64,000 bases of DNA from Neoscytalidium dimidiatum (GCA_037367355.1 CM074696.1:496001-560000), one strand, 5' to 3'. Counted from the stretch's first letter, positions 1 to 11,265 are shown. The notes: a model not told the origin generated them from the sequence alone. Numbers and translations: made by a program.

Positions 1-1385
1 GACGTCCCCACGCTCCGCTGATCCGCCGCCGAAAAAGCCCCATCTGCCACATCGACGCTCATATCGATCGTCGTCTCGACCTTGATCCCGCCATCCGGCC
101 CGGCCTCGGGCGCCAAGCGCTCCTCGCTCGAGTCATCCAGCAGCGTCGTGCCCCACCCGACGCCACCGCCGCCGCCGCCGCCGCTCGCCGGACTCGCCTT
201 TCCGCCTGCGCCCCACACGCTGGTGGAGCGCGACGACCTACCACCGTTACCGTGCCCGTTTGAGTGGGCGTGCGCGTTGGGGTAGGCATGGTTGTCGAGG
301 CGGTAGGAAGGGGGCGTGGAGCGCTGCTGCGAGTAGTTGCTGGCGAAACGCTTGATCGGGGAGAGGAGGCGGACGAGCAGCGGGTGCAGCGTGATGAGGC
401 AGGCGCAGACGATGACGACGTTGAGCTCGACGGTCGACCAGAGGGCCGTGATGGGGTTGTAGTGGGTTGAGTCGGAGGAGCCGGAAAGGAAGTAGAGGTA
501 GTAGAGGCGGATGATGGAGGTGATGCAGCCGCTGAAAAAAAGAAAAAAGTAGTGGTTAGTGAGTGGTGGTGGAGGGGTTTTGGTGGGGGAGGGAGGTCGC
601 TTACAAGCCGCCTAGAGCAAAGGTGAAGGCTAGACTCCATTTTTTCTTGCGCTCGAGGTTCATATGGAAGATGGTTGGGAGCGGGATGATGATGATGGCA
701 AGGTCGGTGGAGATGGACATCGCGCAGTGGAGGTACCTGGAGCGGCATGTGAGTGATCTATTGGCATTGGTGGTGGGGCGAGTGGGAACGGACCAGATGA
801 CGAAGTAGTGGATGCAGGTCCCGGGGACGGTGGGATCCCAGAATTTTTTGATGGGCGTGCAGGCAAAGATGCCGCCGAAGAGGCAGACGAGGCAACAGGT
901 GATGATGAAGCCTATTGTTGCCCATGACGAGATGATGGTTTTGCGGCCCACGAAGACCCGGACGTATTGCATGAGGATGGAAATCTTCGCGAAAGCGACG
1001 CCCGTGAGGTATATCCCTGGAGAAGATCATCAGTGCCTGGTTGGCCCTGGATTGGCTTTACACTCACATGTTGACGCCCAGAACCAGCGCATCTGCTTCA
1101 CCAGCTTCGGAGGTGGTATGTCCCTGAGGTGATCACCTAAACCGAATTGCAGCTCTGCAGTGCAGTCAGTACCGCAGCTGGCTGTCTGTGGCGCGAATGG
1201 AACTTACGCTTGTAGTATATTGGACATAATACGATGGAGAATACCAACGCAACGACGACCAGCCCGTCGTCCCAGCCCGGGTGTCGACTGATGAAGAAGC
1301 GGGTGTATAGTCGTAGAGCCACAAACACCGCCGCGATGCCAGCGCACAGGATGCAAGCCACCACAGCCTCAGGCCCGGTGGTCAT
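1..1385 (-). CDS. Fungal rhodopsin-domain integral membrane protein (5' complete, 3' end beyond window)
   Basis: Multi-pass membrane protein of the fungal rhodopsin-like family found in many filamentous ascomycetes; the molecular role is generally unknown. Five exons restore one frame: 1208-1385, 1068-1136, 794-1016, 605-736 and <1-531. All junctions are GT-AG, and about 377 residues lie in the window. Seen: an N-terminal helix followed by a short RLYTRFF-type loop, a WDD motif, then helices around ILMQYVRVF, a Cys-rich helix, a VIWYLH / TDLAIIIIPLP helix pair and a helix after FGCITSIIRLYYLYF. A hydrophilic tail with a Gly run and many Ser follows. This helix order and the WDD and R-L-Y motifs fit the family. 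The third intron (737-793) is 57 bp, a multiple of three and free of stops, so it could be retained. The family call is firm; the substrate or ligand is unknown. Confidence 0.85.
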
Positions 1386-4046
1386 CGTGCCGTCAGGCGG
1401 GGAAAGGCAAGAGGACGGAGGTGGAGGGGCAGAAAGAAGAACTTGCGGAAACTTTTTTTTTTGTTGATCCTCGAATACCCACCTATGGGGGCCGAGGGGA
1501 TCTTCAACTCATGGGAGGACAGATGACAGGATGGACGGGGTAATAAGACTTGAGCGCTAGTCAGGAACCGACAGCTATCAACCCAGGTCCGATTATAGTC
1601 CGGTCAGCATGTGCGCGAACGCGGAGTGGAAGGTCAAACGGTCCTGATCTTAAGAGAAGCGAGGAATGTAAGCCACCCAAGACCCTTAGCTCCGGTTAGC
1701 ACAGGCTTGGGCAGGGAGAGAGAGTTGGCAGGGGCGCAGCGGCGCGCAGCGGGCGGGAGAAGGCGAATGGGGCGGGTTGATAGGCGAATGATATGGAAAG
1801 GGTCGATTAATCGTCATGCACTTCCCACGTGGTGGTGGGAAAAGCTTTGACGTGCCGCGCTCGAAGACGGAAAGGGTTGGATGTGGAGGAGGTGGGTCGG
1901 ATATGGTGGTCGTTACGAGAGGCGAGGCCTGTCCCTGCGCTGGGGCGGGTGTCCAATCCTTGGGCCACCCCTGGGTGAGTGCGTGAATCGTGCGGGTGGT
2001 GATCGGCTGAGATGGGGGTGCAGCTGGGGTGGATCCTAGGGCACCGGGATGCGGAGAGCAGAGGTCGGAGAATCCTGCCGGCGAATTCTGGGTGCAGCCA
2101 GTGGTTGTCTGGTAGGGCCTTGTAGATGGCGTCGATCGCCTGTTGATAGTTGAGCCGTCCGGTTCCTCTAATCAAAATGGCTTTGGAATCTCACGTCGAC
2201 GAGAAGCATGTCGGATAGACGCAGGCCGATCTTGCAAACGACGTGTAACATTTTTACAGCGGTACAGCAGACTTCCGTCAGATCCCGCCGTAAATCGCCG
2301 CGGAAACAGGTATCGATCGGGCCTACGCGAAGTCTTTCTCGGCCATAATGGAGCCGTGGGTTCGAGTTCGAGGCTAGTTGCATATAGCGGACGGGCTAGC
2401 TAGCGCAATGAAGATGTGTCCCTGGGTACAAGGCAGATTGGAGCCGGGGGCCTAGAGGCTGTGGAAGGCAATGATTTTCGCGTCGAGAGCCGTTGGCTGC
2501 GGCTCCGGCTACCGCAACGATTTTCCTACCTACACGCGCGGCAGGGCTCCCTGCCTGGTTAGGAGGGTTTGAAGAACTGGCGGAGGCTGCCGCTAACGGC
2601 CGGGCCGACGACTAGCAAATTGGCGGAGAAGGTCCGGAAGAGGCGATTTGTGCGGGAGAGGCACCCCCGCAAGCCGTCAGTACGCAAGAGCAAGGAGAGG
2701 CGAATCGCTTCCATGGCTCCAAAACGGCAGCGGCGCAAGTCATGACGCTCCGGAAAGTCGGCCGATTTTAGCGTGTGTCCTGTCAGGGGGCTCGGTTTGT
2801 CACAAGAACCATCTCTGACGCGACTCCCAGGATTTCATGTGCGTGGTCGCGCATCGCTGCATGCCACACACAGATTGACAGGCCCGCTGCCGCTCGCCGA
2901 TTGGCCACAGCCCCCCCAAACCGGTCCAGAACGCCGCTGAGTGCTGCCCAAGATCAGGGGAATTTCCACGCGGTGTAACAGCGGACTGTCATGTTTTGAC
3001 AGAAGCTTGGGCTGCATTTGTGAGAACGAGATATGCTGCAAGGGCCTGTTCAACGCTATCGCTGTGCATTGATCGACATATATAGTAGCCCTTCCGCGCA
3101 GAGACTATGCAGTTGGAGACCGCAGCAGACAGCCCGCCTGACTCGCAAGTCTGGGTGAACCGGTCGGGGATTCAGAGTATGACCGCATCCAAGACCAGAT
3201 ATTTCAAAGCTGCGGCAGCCCTCCGCCAGGGACCAGGGGCAATCAAAATACCTTCCCCCCCCCCACCGCCGTAAACGCCTGGTCGATGATCTCGTATACA
3301 ATACATGATCGCACCCCACCGAGATAATCCTGCGATAGGCCGATCTGACAGATTCAGGCCCCAAAACTTGTCCAGAGCGGGCAGGATTCCGCGCACCTAT
3401 TGCTGAGTGTTTGAGGTGTGAGCCGAGGAACCCTCCGAATATAAGGGCTTTTAAGCCCCGATCAGGCGACTTTTTGCCCAGCAACGCCGGACTAGCGAGA
3501 TGATAGAAGAGATAGTGAGCTTTTGCAGAGGATTCCGATACTGAGCAGAATACGACTGCGTGAGGAGGGCGACATCGCTTGGGTGGCGCACGTGGAGGGA
3601 CTCTGTTTAAACGGTCGACGGCGGCTGGGCGTAATTCAACGGTGTCGCCATCGCGTGGGCTGAGCTCCGAGATTGCGGTCGCTTTCCAAAGATGAAAAAT
3701 CAGGGATATCTAGCCTTCCCGAGGTATCGCGTCTCGACCAAATAAATCTATCCAAGTGAGAGACGGTTCGTGCAGTAAAACCCCAAACGCCGTAGAAATG
3801 CTCCCAAAATACATGTGCAGCAGCTGGTCTCGTCAGCTGCGCGGGCTGAAACTGGACTCGGGGCCCGTAAGAAATTCGTAGCGAGCTATATCAAGCATCG
3901 TGTGGCATCATATTGCATGGCGGGCCACTCCGCAGCTCCTTCCGGCCAAAGCGGTCACCGCCCCGAGCGGTCGCGGGCCCCACCGGTGGTCAATAGGCGT
4001 GAGGAGCCAGATCAAGCAGGCTCGGACGTATAGCAGGTTCGCGAAT
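1386..4046. other. Intergenic, no supported gene
   Basis: About 2.7 kb between the rhodopsin-domain gene start and the F-box gene end. Open frames here are short and overlap on both strands. None shows a splice-consistent extension or a recognisable motif. The part just above 1385 is presumably the promoter of the rhodopsin-domain gene. Confidence 0.5.
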
Positions 4047-4541
4047 TCATTTAGAGGACTCCCGTATAGATGCCAAGTACCACTTCGGGTCCTCTTCGAC
4101 GACGGGGTCCAGGGCATGGAAGATGTAGGCGAGGGCCAGCGGCGACTTCATCAGGTGGTCAAAGCGGTCCAAGTCCAGGAAGGGGAATCCGGAGTTGGAG
4201 GAGAAATAGCAGTCGCTGTATACCCTCTTGTTGCCGAAGACGCGCCAGAACTTGCGGTAGAAGATGCCGTTGAGGCGCCAGTTGTGGGCGCGGCGGTACG
4301 AGTCACATGACAAGTCCCATTGGGCGGCAGCACGGCCGCAGACGGTGCGGGCGAAGATGCGGTCAGCGATGAGCTTCTCGTGCGACGCGACGAGGTCGGC
4401 GAAGCGGCGGTTGACTTGGCGCAGGCTGAGGACGGCGTCGGCGGCGTCGATGAAGACCTGGAGCAGCAGCTCGTTGGGGAGGCTTTCGAGGGAGACGCGC
4501 GGCTGCGGCGGAAGAGGGCCGGCTGCTCCCTCGGAAGACAT
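4047..4541 (-). CDS. Small F-box protein
   Basis: Single exon, 164 residues from the ATG at 4541. Residues of about 16-60 form an F-box-like helix set: V-S-L-E-S-L-P-N-E-L-L-L-Q-V-F, then LSLRQVNRRFADL. F-box proteins bind Skp1 and serve as substrate receptors of SCF ubiquitin ligases. The rest of the chain has aromatic-rich segments (FYRKFWRVF, DLDRFDHL) with no repeat domain that I recognise, so the target is unknown. The frame stays open upstream to 4760, but that stretch runs through an 8-bp tandem repeat and reads as untranslated leader, so I chose the internal ATG. Short F-box proteins of this type are common in ascomycetes. Confidence 0.7.
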   Translation of the reverse strand: MSSEGAAGPLPPQPRVSLESLPNELLLQVFIDAADAVLSLRQVNRRFADLVASHEKLIADRIFARTVCGRAAAQWDLSCDSYRRAHNWRLNGIFYRKFWRVFGNKRVYSDCYFSSNSGFPFLDLDRFDHLMKSPLALAYIFHALDPVVEEDPKWYLASIRESSK

Positions 4542-4690
4542 GGCAAACCGAACACGCAGGCCGCGGGCACATAGGTGGGATGTAGAACGGATGGAGCGGG
4601 TGCCGCTGGGGGGAGCTGCCGACTTCTTGAATGGCGAGATTGGAATCGGAAGGTGAGGGAAACACCCGCCGTTACCGGCCGGCGTCCCCT

Positions 4691-4746
4691 GCACCGCTGC
4701 ACCGCTGCACCGCTGCACCGCTGCGTCGCTGCGTCGCTGCACCGCT
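4691..4746 (+). repeat. 8-bp tandem repeat, 7 copies
   Basis: The unit gcaccgct is repeated seven times; copies 5 and 6 carry gt in place of ac (gcgtcgct). It lies about 150 bp upstream of the F-box start codon, so probably in its promoter or 5' leader. An 8-bp unit shifts frame, which argues against translation of this stretch. Confidence 0.9.
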
Positions 4747-6566
4747 CCTCTCCGCTCCACGCCCTCACGTGGCCCGACGTCATACGATGCGCTGAAACGC
4801 CAGCTCGCCAGCTCGCCGCCTGCCCCATGCCACTCCGTATGCTACTTTTACTCCATCGGCTCAGCTGTAAGCCGGCCCCCGACCGAACTCTAGCTGCCCC
4901 CAGAAGCTTTCTTCGCCAATCTGCGCTGCCTCCGTGCTCACAGGGAATCCTTCAGATGTACGACGCGATCCCTCTGCTCGGGGTGCTGCTCCGGATGTGG
5001 ACCGAGGCCCGAATCCAATGTCTTGGTGTTCGCGTGCGCGCGCTCCAAATTCCGCCCTTCAGCTCCCATTACTTCAGCCCAGCAAGACCGGGTGCCAATC
5101 CATCAGCACTCGGATCCTTTGTGGGGGCCTTCCACCATCATTGGCTGTGTCCTACGGCCCGACCCTCTTTTCTTAGTGCTGTATTTCGTCCGCCTCTCTG
5201 AATGCTGAACCCGGTCCGCTTCCCGACATCGGGATAGAGCTGCCATTTCACAGATGACCCGACTCTCCGTCCATCACTCCTTCGCATCGTTGACCTGTAG
5301 GCAGCCTTATTCGACATGCAGGTTTTCAGGTCGGGCCGCTTCCGCTGAGTCTTCGACCTTGTTTACCATCTTCCCACAATAGCAGGAGATGCTAACGTAG
5401 TTCGCTGTGACTCATGCTTTTAGTGTGCACCCTACGAATTTAGACTATTGTCCCGCATCAATATGCTTCGAGTGCGCTTAGGGTCACCTTGCTCTCCGAT
5501 GTCCGGAATCGGAAGGCATCTTCCTCACATACCAAAAACCTCCGGGTGCCTGCAGCGCGGAGAGTGGAGTTGCGGAGTTTGATGGACTATTCTCAAGAGA
5601 CTTCATGGAGCTGACCTGGTTAAAATAGTGCTTTGAGTTTGGAGACCACTACCGCATTTCTGTCAGCTCTTTAGCGTTGCCATAAATCTTCCCGTACATC
5701 ACGCCCTTGCCTAAGACACGGCGAGCAAGAGGAAAAAAAAAACAATTCAAAAAAGACTGGTAAAGACAACGCTGGAACATAGTGATACTCGAGCTGGTCA
5801 AATGATGAGGCATACCTATAATGCTGGTCCGAAGACCTACAGAGCCTTGTGATGGCAGTTCCGCGCCTATCGATCAATCTGGTCTCGAGCGACAGTGGGA
5901 GATTGACCGATAACCCCGAGAATCACAACCTGGGCCCGATTCCAGAATATTTGCGGTATTGGCTTTAATTCAGTCCAAATCATGCGTTGATAGCGAAGTT
6001 GAGGTAAGAATAGTGCATTCCAAAACTCTGTGGAAGCCTTGGATTACGTCAGCGGGCGACGTGGTATACATCTACTTACAATCATCTGTTCCAATATCTT
6101 CCAAGCCCAAATGTACTCTGTCATGAATGATCCATTGAAACGAGGCTTGTCAGCGCATTACATATCAGCAGCTGCGGATTCAAGCCCTTGGCAAGGACAG
6201 CGTGAGACCTCACAACCCACCAACGCCATAAACTCACCTTTATGAACCGATGCCAAACCATGATCACTCAGCTTCCATTGCGGCATTTAATCAGCAACAG
6301 CGTGGATCGATCTCCAAGCGGAGATGGATTAAACCTACTTGATCTACTTGACCGTTTCCGGCAACATGCACTGTAATTACCTGCACTGGCGCGCCAAGAA
6401 ACCGAGGCTCTGCGGCTCGATTATTCAACGGCTGGGCCTAAGTCAGCCACATCATCACCCACCGCTACTCATTTGAGTAAGTAGCTTCACGTTTACTAAA
6501 ACAATTTCTAAACATTTTAGTAATGACGTGATCAAATGCACTGTTTTCGAACCTCCAGATTCGATG
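4747..6566. other. Intergenic, no supported gene
   Basis: Promoter side of both the F-box gene (-) and the NmrA-like gene (+). I see no frame with family motifs or consistent splice sites. Confidence 0.5.
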
Positions 6567-6572
6567 TATAAA
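6567..6572 (+). promoter_or_regulatory. TATA box of the NmrA-like gene
   Basis: TATAAA inside tgtataaagg, 134 bp before the ATG at 6701. It implies a transcription start near 6597, so upstream in-frame ATGs at 6528 and 6564 would be outside the mRNA. Confidence 0.5.
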
Positions 6573-6700
6573 GGTCTACGAGCGCCCACACGTCGAACAG
6601 GTCTCATTCGTCATACAAAAGTTCCCTCTACTACTATTAACAGCATCTGTCAACTGCCAATTGTCTCTTCGCTGCCTTACCGAGATCCAAGGTTCGAAAC

Positions 6701-7737
6701 ATGTCCTCCATCTCTAATTGAAGTCGCCGTCGTGGGTGTAAGTCAACGATCCAAGCTTGACCTCCACCAGTATAAACACGAAAAAATCATCTGAAACGTT
6801 TGCAGGCTTCTGGTAATGTTGGCCCAGCAGTCGTAAACGCTCTTCTGAACAAGGGCTTCGAGGTGACTGCACTCACCAGGGAGAGCTCTACCGCTACCTT
6901 CCCTGCCGCCGTCTCGGTCAAGAGAGTCAATTTTACTTCAAAGGACTCTCTGGTCTCCGCCTTTCAGGGTCAAGACGCCATCGTCTCCTGCATCAGCTTC
7001 CCTGCTACCGGTGGTCAGGATTTGATTCTTGATGCTGCCATTGAGGCGAAGGTAAAGCGCTTTCTTCCATCCGATTACGGGATAGACTACATGAGCGCGC
7101 GCAGCTCCAAAGTCGCACAGACGTTGAAGGATAAGGTCAAGACGATTGAGTATCTGCAAGAGGTTACTCTAAAGCATCCTTGGTTCACTTACACCAGCTT
7201 GGCTACAAGTCTTCTCTTCGACTGGGTGAGTCTATCTCCGAAGCTCCCTCGACCGCGCTTCACAAGGAAGACCTGCTGATCCGCTACGTACAGGGCCTCC
7301 CCGTTGGACTCTTTGGCTTCGATTTCGTGAACAAGACTGCGACAATCGTCGACTCCGGCAACGAGCCTTTCTCCACGTCGAACCTTGCAACTGTTGGCCA
7401 AGCTGTGGCTGCCGTCCTCACTCACCCCAAAGAGACCGCCAATAAGACCGTCAAGGTGTTCACCTTCACAACCACCCAGAACGAAATCCTGAGGCTGCTC
7501 GAGAAGGAATCAGGCGAGAAGTGGCAGGTCAACCGAATCAGCAAGGCGGAGCTGGAGAAGTTTGGCGACGACAAGGAAGCTGCGGGTGATCCCTTGACCC
7601 TGGTGTTCCGCCTACAGCTCTATGCCTTCCCAGATGGAGCGGGTACCGCGTGGAAGAAAGAGACCTTCAACGAGCTTCTGGGTCTGAAGTCCGAAGAAGA
7701 CATCCAGGGCACGATCCGCAGGGTCCTGAAATTGTAA
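6701..7737 (+). CDS. NmrA-like / isoflavone-reductase-like NAD(P)-binding oxidoreductase, start codon out of frame
   Basis: Atypical short-chain dehydrogenase of the NmrA/isoflavone reductase family, a cytosolic NADP-dependent reductase or redox sensor. Exons are 6701-6737, 6806-7225 and 7294-7737, with introns gtaagt...gcag (68 bp) and gtgagt...acag (68 bp). Seen: a first beta strand IEVAVVG, then ASGNVGPAV completing the GxxGxxG dinucleotide motif across intron 1; FLPSDYGIDY in the middle; and FDFVNKTATIVDSGN later. These fit the PCBER/NmrA pattern. Odd: the only ATG after the TATA box, at 6701, reads six codons and hits TGA at 6719-6721. The three exons sum to 901 nt, one base over a multiple of three. 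Either one base was inserted within the first 30 nt (recent pseudogene or sequencing error), or the start lies further up. Family call is firm; functional state is open. Confidence 0.8.
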
Positions 7738-7854
7738 AGTAGCCATCATGAGTGCAACAACCCACAGGGCAGTCGCATCGCCACACAGTCACAAGCTAAA
7801 CAAAGAAGAAAAAAATTGACGCTCATCGCTCCCGCCAAAAAAAATTCGTATTCC

Positions 7855-9888
7855 TCATCTCCCAACCGGCACCACCACACCCTCACCAAACACAACCACA
7901 CTCCCGCCACTCCCCGGCCTCAACCCCTCAAACTCATCCTCGCCCCCGGCCAACACCCTCCTCCCACCCTCACCATCCCAAACCCCTTCCTCCGGCCACT
8001 CAACCTCCTCATCCAGCCTCCCCAAAGCTCCACCACCACCATCCCCAAACCACCGCTCCAGCCTCCACCGCACGCACGCGCGCCGCTCCTCCTCCTCCTC
8101 CACGGCCCGCACCTCCCGTCGCCGCCGCTCCTCGCGCCGCCGCCGCTCCACCTCCTCCCACGCCCCCTGCGCCCGGTACGCCGCCACCAGCCCGACCTGG
8201 CCCTCGACCCACCGCCCCACCGCCTCCCTGCGCGCCGCGCCCGCGAAAAAGACGTCGTCTTCCCCGTCGTTGCCCGCGCACGCCGCCGCGATCGTGGCGA
8301 GCGGCGCGGGGCGGCCCGGGACGGGCGCGGCCACGGCGCCGGTGCGGCGACGCGCGCGCGAGAGCAGGGTTGGGACGCGGCGCAGGAGCTTGGCGGATGG
8401 GGCGAGGGAGGAGGAGGCGGCTGCGGCTGCGGCATCGTCGGGACTGGCGCCGTGCACGGTCGAGCCGGTGCGGGAGACGACGAGGTTGAAGAGCGTGGAG
8501 GAGCGCGCGCGGACGTGGGCTGCCGGGCGCTGGGCGGCGGCGGCGACGCGGCGGGCGGGCTTCCCGGCGTGCGGGGATGGAGGCGCGTCGTCGTCGTCGT
8601 CGTCGTCGTCGTGCGTGCTGGAGCCGGTGCTGGTGGGCGGGTAGGCGGGCAGCGGGAGGTCGGGCAGGTCCTTGTCCTTTGCGGGCATCGCGGCGGCGGA
8701 GGCGATGGCGCCGAGCGTGCGCAGGTTGGCGGCCGTGAGGGTGGCGGGCGCGGGCGGCGCCGGCGTCGGCGGTTGGGCGTCTTCTTCGGGGATGACGGGG
8801 ATTTTGTCGTTGGTCAGCTCGGAGACGAGGCATTTCTCGTCGAGGCCGGTACCGTCGGAAGGGTGCGTGGGGCGCGTCCAGTAGCCGTCTTCGTGCGGTT
8901 GGTAGAGGGCGAGCGAGATGTTGGATGTGCCGGCGGCTTCGTAGACGGCGATGCTTTTGGGCCGCTGACGGGCGGTAGAGACGGTGGTGTCAGGGTTGGC
9001 GGGCACGGTTAGTTGGGATTGCGTCTGGGACTGGGACCTCTCGGGGCCGATTCGAGAGGCCTGGAGGAAAGAGATGAGGTCGACGTCTTCCCGGGGCGTG
9101 TTTTCTCCAGATCCAGAGTCTTTAGATGCGGTTGCGGTCTGGTATGACGGTACTGGCGGTGCATCCGTGGCGAAGATGCTTGCACGTACGGAGGAGGCGC
9201 GGCGGGTTCCTTCATTCCTGGTGGATAATCTTCTTGAAAGCGACCTCATGGAGTACGTTCTCCTGTCCGTACTAGGCGTCTGGTGTGGAGTTTGGCTGAT
9301 GGCCGAATCTATTCGCCGCTCATTGTTCCAGCTTTTCCAACTTCCGTGGCTTATTGTACTTCGCAAGCTAAATGTGCGAGGCTTAGGTGTAACTTCTCCA
9401 GTCCAATCCGGGGCAGTGAACGTAGGCAGAGTGTCCGGTGTGGGTAAATGCAATGCGAGATAGTCATTGGTCCCGCCTTCTGACTGCCCAATTGTTGTCC
9501 GGCTGATGTTCGCGTGCAATGGATGCAAGTACTGGCTTGTAGATGTAGATCTCTGGGGCCTGATCGATTGCGTCTCTACAGCCGGTATAGGATTTACAGT
9601 CAATCCATAATCCCGACCTCTTGCTCTTGATAACCCTTGCTGTCCATCTCCCAGGCTTGGCGAAGGCAGTGGAGTGGCATTTTCCTGTTTCCAAAAAGCG
9701 GGTATTCTCGGCGGTTGGCTGGGTAGTAATGAATCGGATGTGTTGACGGGTTTCCTTGCATCAGTTGATCGTGCGATGCTCGTCTGAGGCTGTTGTTCTG
9801 TCGGAGGAACACCAGCGGCTTCCGACCTGGATGTTGACTTGCGCGAAAGTTTGCGACCTAGACTTTTCGAGCGCTTAGCGGCAAACAT
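7855..9888 (-). CDS. Low-complexity Ser/Pro-rich fungal protein, unknown function
   Basis: Single exon, 677 residues from the ATG at 9888 (MFAAKRSKSLGRKLSRKS). I do not recognise the family. The N-terminus is strongly basic. The middle is Ser/Thr/Pro/Gln-rich and looks disordered, with short conserved-looking patches such as DVDLISFLQASRIGP and IPVIPEEDA. A run of eight Asp is encoded by a GTC/GAC triplet repeat (about 8585-8612). The C-terminal third has an Arg/Glu-rich probable coiled coil (EEVERRRREERRRREVR), then a Gly/Val/Glu-rich tail. The frame is open upstream to 10263, but that part is unlike protein. A weak TATA-like element (9998-10005) supports the start at 9888. It ends 117 bp from the NmrA-like gene, tail to tail. 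The C-terminal half is much more GC-rich than the rest. Confidence 0.65.
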   Translation of the reverse strand: MFAAKRSKSLGRKLSRKSTSRSEAAGVPPTEQQPQTSIARSTDARKPVNTSDSLLPSQPPRIPAFWKQENATPLPSPSLGDGQQGLSRARGRDYGLTVNPIPAVETQSIRPQRSTSTSQYLHPLHANISRTTIGQSEGGTNDYLALHLPTPDTLPTFTAPDWTGEVTPKPRTFSLRSTISHGSWKSWNNERRIDSAISQTPHQTPSTDRRTYSMRSLSRRLSTRNEGTRRASSVRASIFATDAPPVPSYQTATASKDSGSGENTPREDVDLISFLQASRIGPERSQSQTQSQLTVPANPDTTVSTARQRPKSIAVYEAAGTSNISLALYQPHEDGYWTRPTHPSDGTGLDEKCLVSELTNDKIPVIPEEDAQPPTPAPPAPATLTAANLRTLGAIASAAAMPAKDKDLPDLPLPAYPPTSTGSSTHDDDDDDDDAPPSPHAGKPARRVAAAAQRPAAHVRARSSTLFNLVVSRTGSTVHGASPDDAAAAAASSSLAPSAKLLRRVPTLLSRARRRTGAVAAPVPGRPAPLATIAAACAGNDGEDDVFFAGAARREAVGRWVEGQVGLVAAYRAQGAWEEVERRRREERRRREVRAVEEEEERRACVRWRLERWFGDGGGGALGRLDEEVEWPEEGVWDGEGGRRVLAGGEDEFEGLRPGSGGSVVVFGEGVVVPVGR
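8585..8612 (-). repeat. GTC trinucleotide repeat encoding poly-Asp
   Basis: About nine tandem triplets inside the coding sequence give eight consecutive Asp residues on the minus strand. It is length-variable in principle without breaking the frame. Confidence 0.85.
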
Positions 9889-10986
9889 CACGGGACGAGA
9901 AGCGCATATAGAACGAAAGTTATAGCGAGGGGGTGAAAAATGGTGGGAAAGGAGACTACTCCAAACGGGATCGCGAGCCGGATTGGCGCCCGCTGCTATT
10001 ATAAGGGAAGATTCTAGGTGTGATCGTCTTTTGCATGACGAGCCGTATCGTGAGTCGTACCCATGGAACTGCTCTTCCCATGGTTGGAGCAGGGGCTTCT
10101 GACGAATTCCATCGTGTCTCGGCAGCCGGCACGCCAAGTCAGGGCCAATGAAAAGCCGTATTGCGGCGCTTGTTCGAGCCCTGTGCAATCTTGAGTGGCA
10201 GATTGTTGTCTCCTCATAGCTGACCGCAACGCTGCAATGACTCGCGGAAATGATCGCGAACACGCGTCATTTGGAACGCGACATTCCTCCAACGGCTCCA
10301 CCGAGCTTCCGGGCTGTCGGCTCCCCTACCCGCTTGAGATCTTGGGTATCTTAAAGATTGTACGTTAGCTCGGCATGCTTAGGCCTCAGTTGATCAGCTA
10401 CTGTGCAGAAACGCGCAAAATAATCTCTGGGCAGGCCACCGATGAGTACGAGCGCTATGACAGAGCGTCTCGGTCTCTTTGTCAGCTCGCATTCTGGAAC
10501 GAGAAGTGTTAAGGCGGGGCAGTCAATGGAGTTGAAGATCTCTTGAAGATCGCAAAAAAAAAAAAAAAAATAAGTTGCCACGTTATTGAGGGGGCGGGAC
10601 TTCCCGTCCCGAGATGATGGTTGTTCTGTTGAATACCAGTGTTCGATTGCTTTGTCATCACCGACCTCACAATTCAGGGGATAAAGAGAGTATCCATTCC
10701 TCTCCCAGAAGTCCAATCTCGACTTTCCACGCTTCCAAAATGAACGAAATCTCGATAAAAGGCAGGTCCTGCCCGCAAGACATAAGCGAAAGTGTGAGCG
10801 TGCATTATCCAGTGTGCAATCAGATCCTTGTCCCCAATGGCTGCAGACCCCGATGGTGTGGTACGAGTGACACCTGAACTGGCATTCTCTATTAGCTACG
10901 CTCAAATTTCTGGGCCACTAAGAACGTTGTGGAGGGGGACGTACACTTTGATTCCTACGGAGTAGTACAGGAGCATTCGGATTGAA
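9889..10986. other. Intergenic, no supported gene
   Basis: Promoter of the gene starting at 9888, then non-coding sequence. A homopolymer A run sits at about 10554-10570. No gene-like frame seen. Confidence 0.5.
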
Positions 10987-11265
10987 TTAAGATGGCGAGG
11001 TCAACGTCTCTGTTTCAGTGCACCTCATCGTTGGCTTCCGGACTCGCGACAGATCTTGGCACGGCCTACCGGTGTCATAGGAGCCGACACTATCTACGCG
11101 GACCAATTCTGGATGGCCGCCACAGTTATGGACGCAATCTCCCCCGGGCATCCACACGCCGCAGACTGTGCATCGATGAGGTCGAGCACGGCATTCTTCT
11201 TTATGAGAAGAATCTTTCGTATCCTGGGAGGCCATAGTCGATCTCGAGGCTAGAACAGATGACAA
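10987..11265 (-). CDS. Possible small Cys-rich protein, unknown
   Basis: Candidate single-exon gene of 92 residues (ATG 11265) or 82 residues (ATG 11235). Not a family I know. Residues of about 30-52 have a zinc-knuckle-like spacing: HRCTVCGVWMPGGDCVHNCGGH, i.e. C-x2-C, then C-x3-C-x-G-H. No signal peptide is visible. Support comes from a good TATA box on the same strand at 11335-11342, 70 bp before the first ATG, and from this being the only such frame in about 3.5 kb of otherwise empty sequence. It may be a chance frame. Confidence 0.3.
   Translation of the reverse strand: MSSVLASRSTMASQDTKDSSHKEECRARPHRCTVCGVWMPGGDCVHNCGGHPELVRVDSVGSYDTGRPCQDLSRVRKPTMRCTETETLTSPS

Noticed and set aside
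1807..2175. 122-residue minus-strand frame
   Set aside because: The N-terminal part looks mildly protein-like, but the rest is His/Ser/Pro noise and no exon joins to it.
3056..3484. 142-residue minus-strand frame
   Set aside because: No motif, biased to Arg/Gly/Cys, and no promoter or splice support.
6528..6737. Upstream in-frame ATGs (6528, 6564) as the start of the NmrA-like gene
   Set aside because: They would add about 60 residues unlike the family and lie upstream of, or overlap, the TATA box at 6567.
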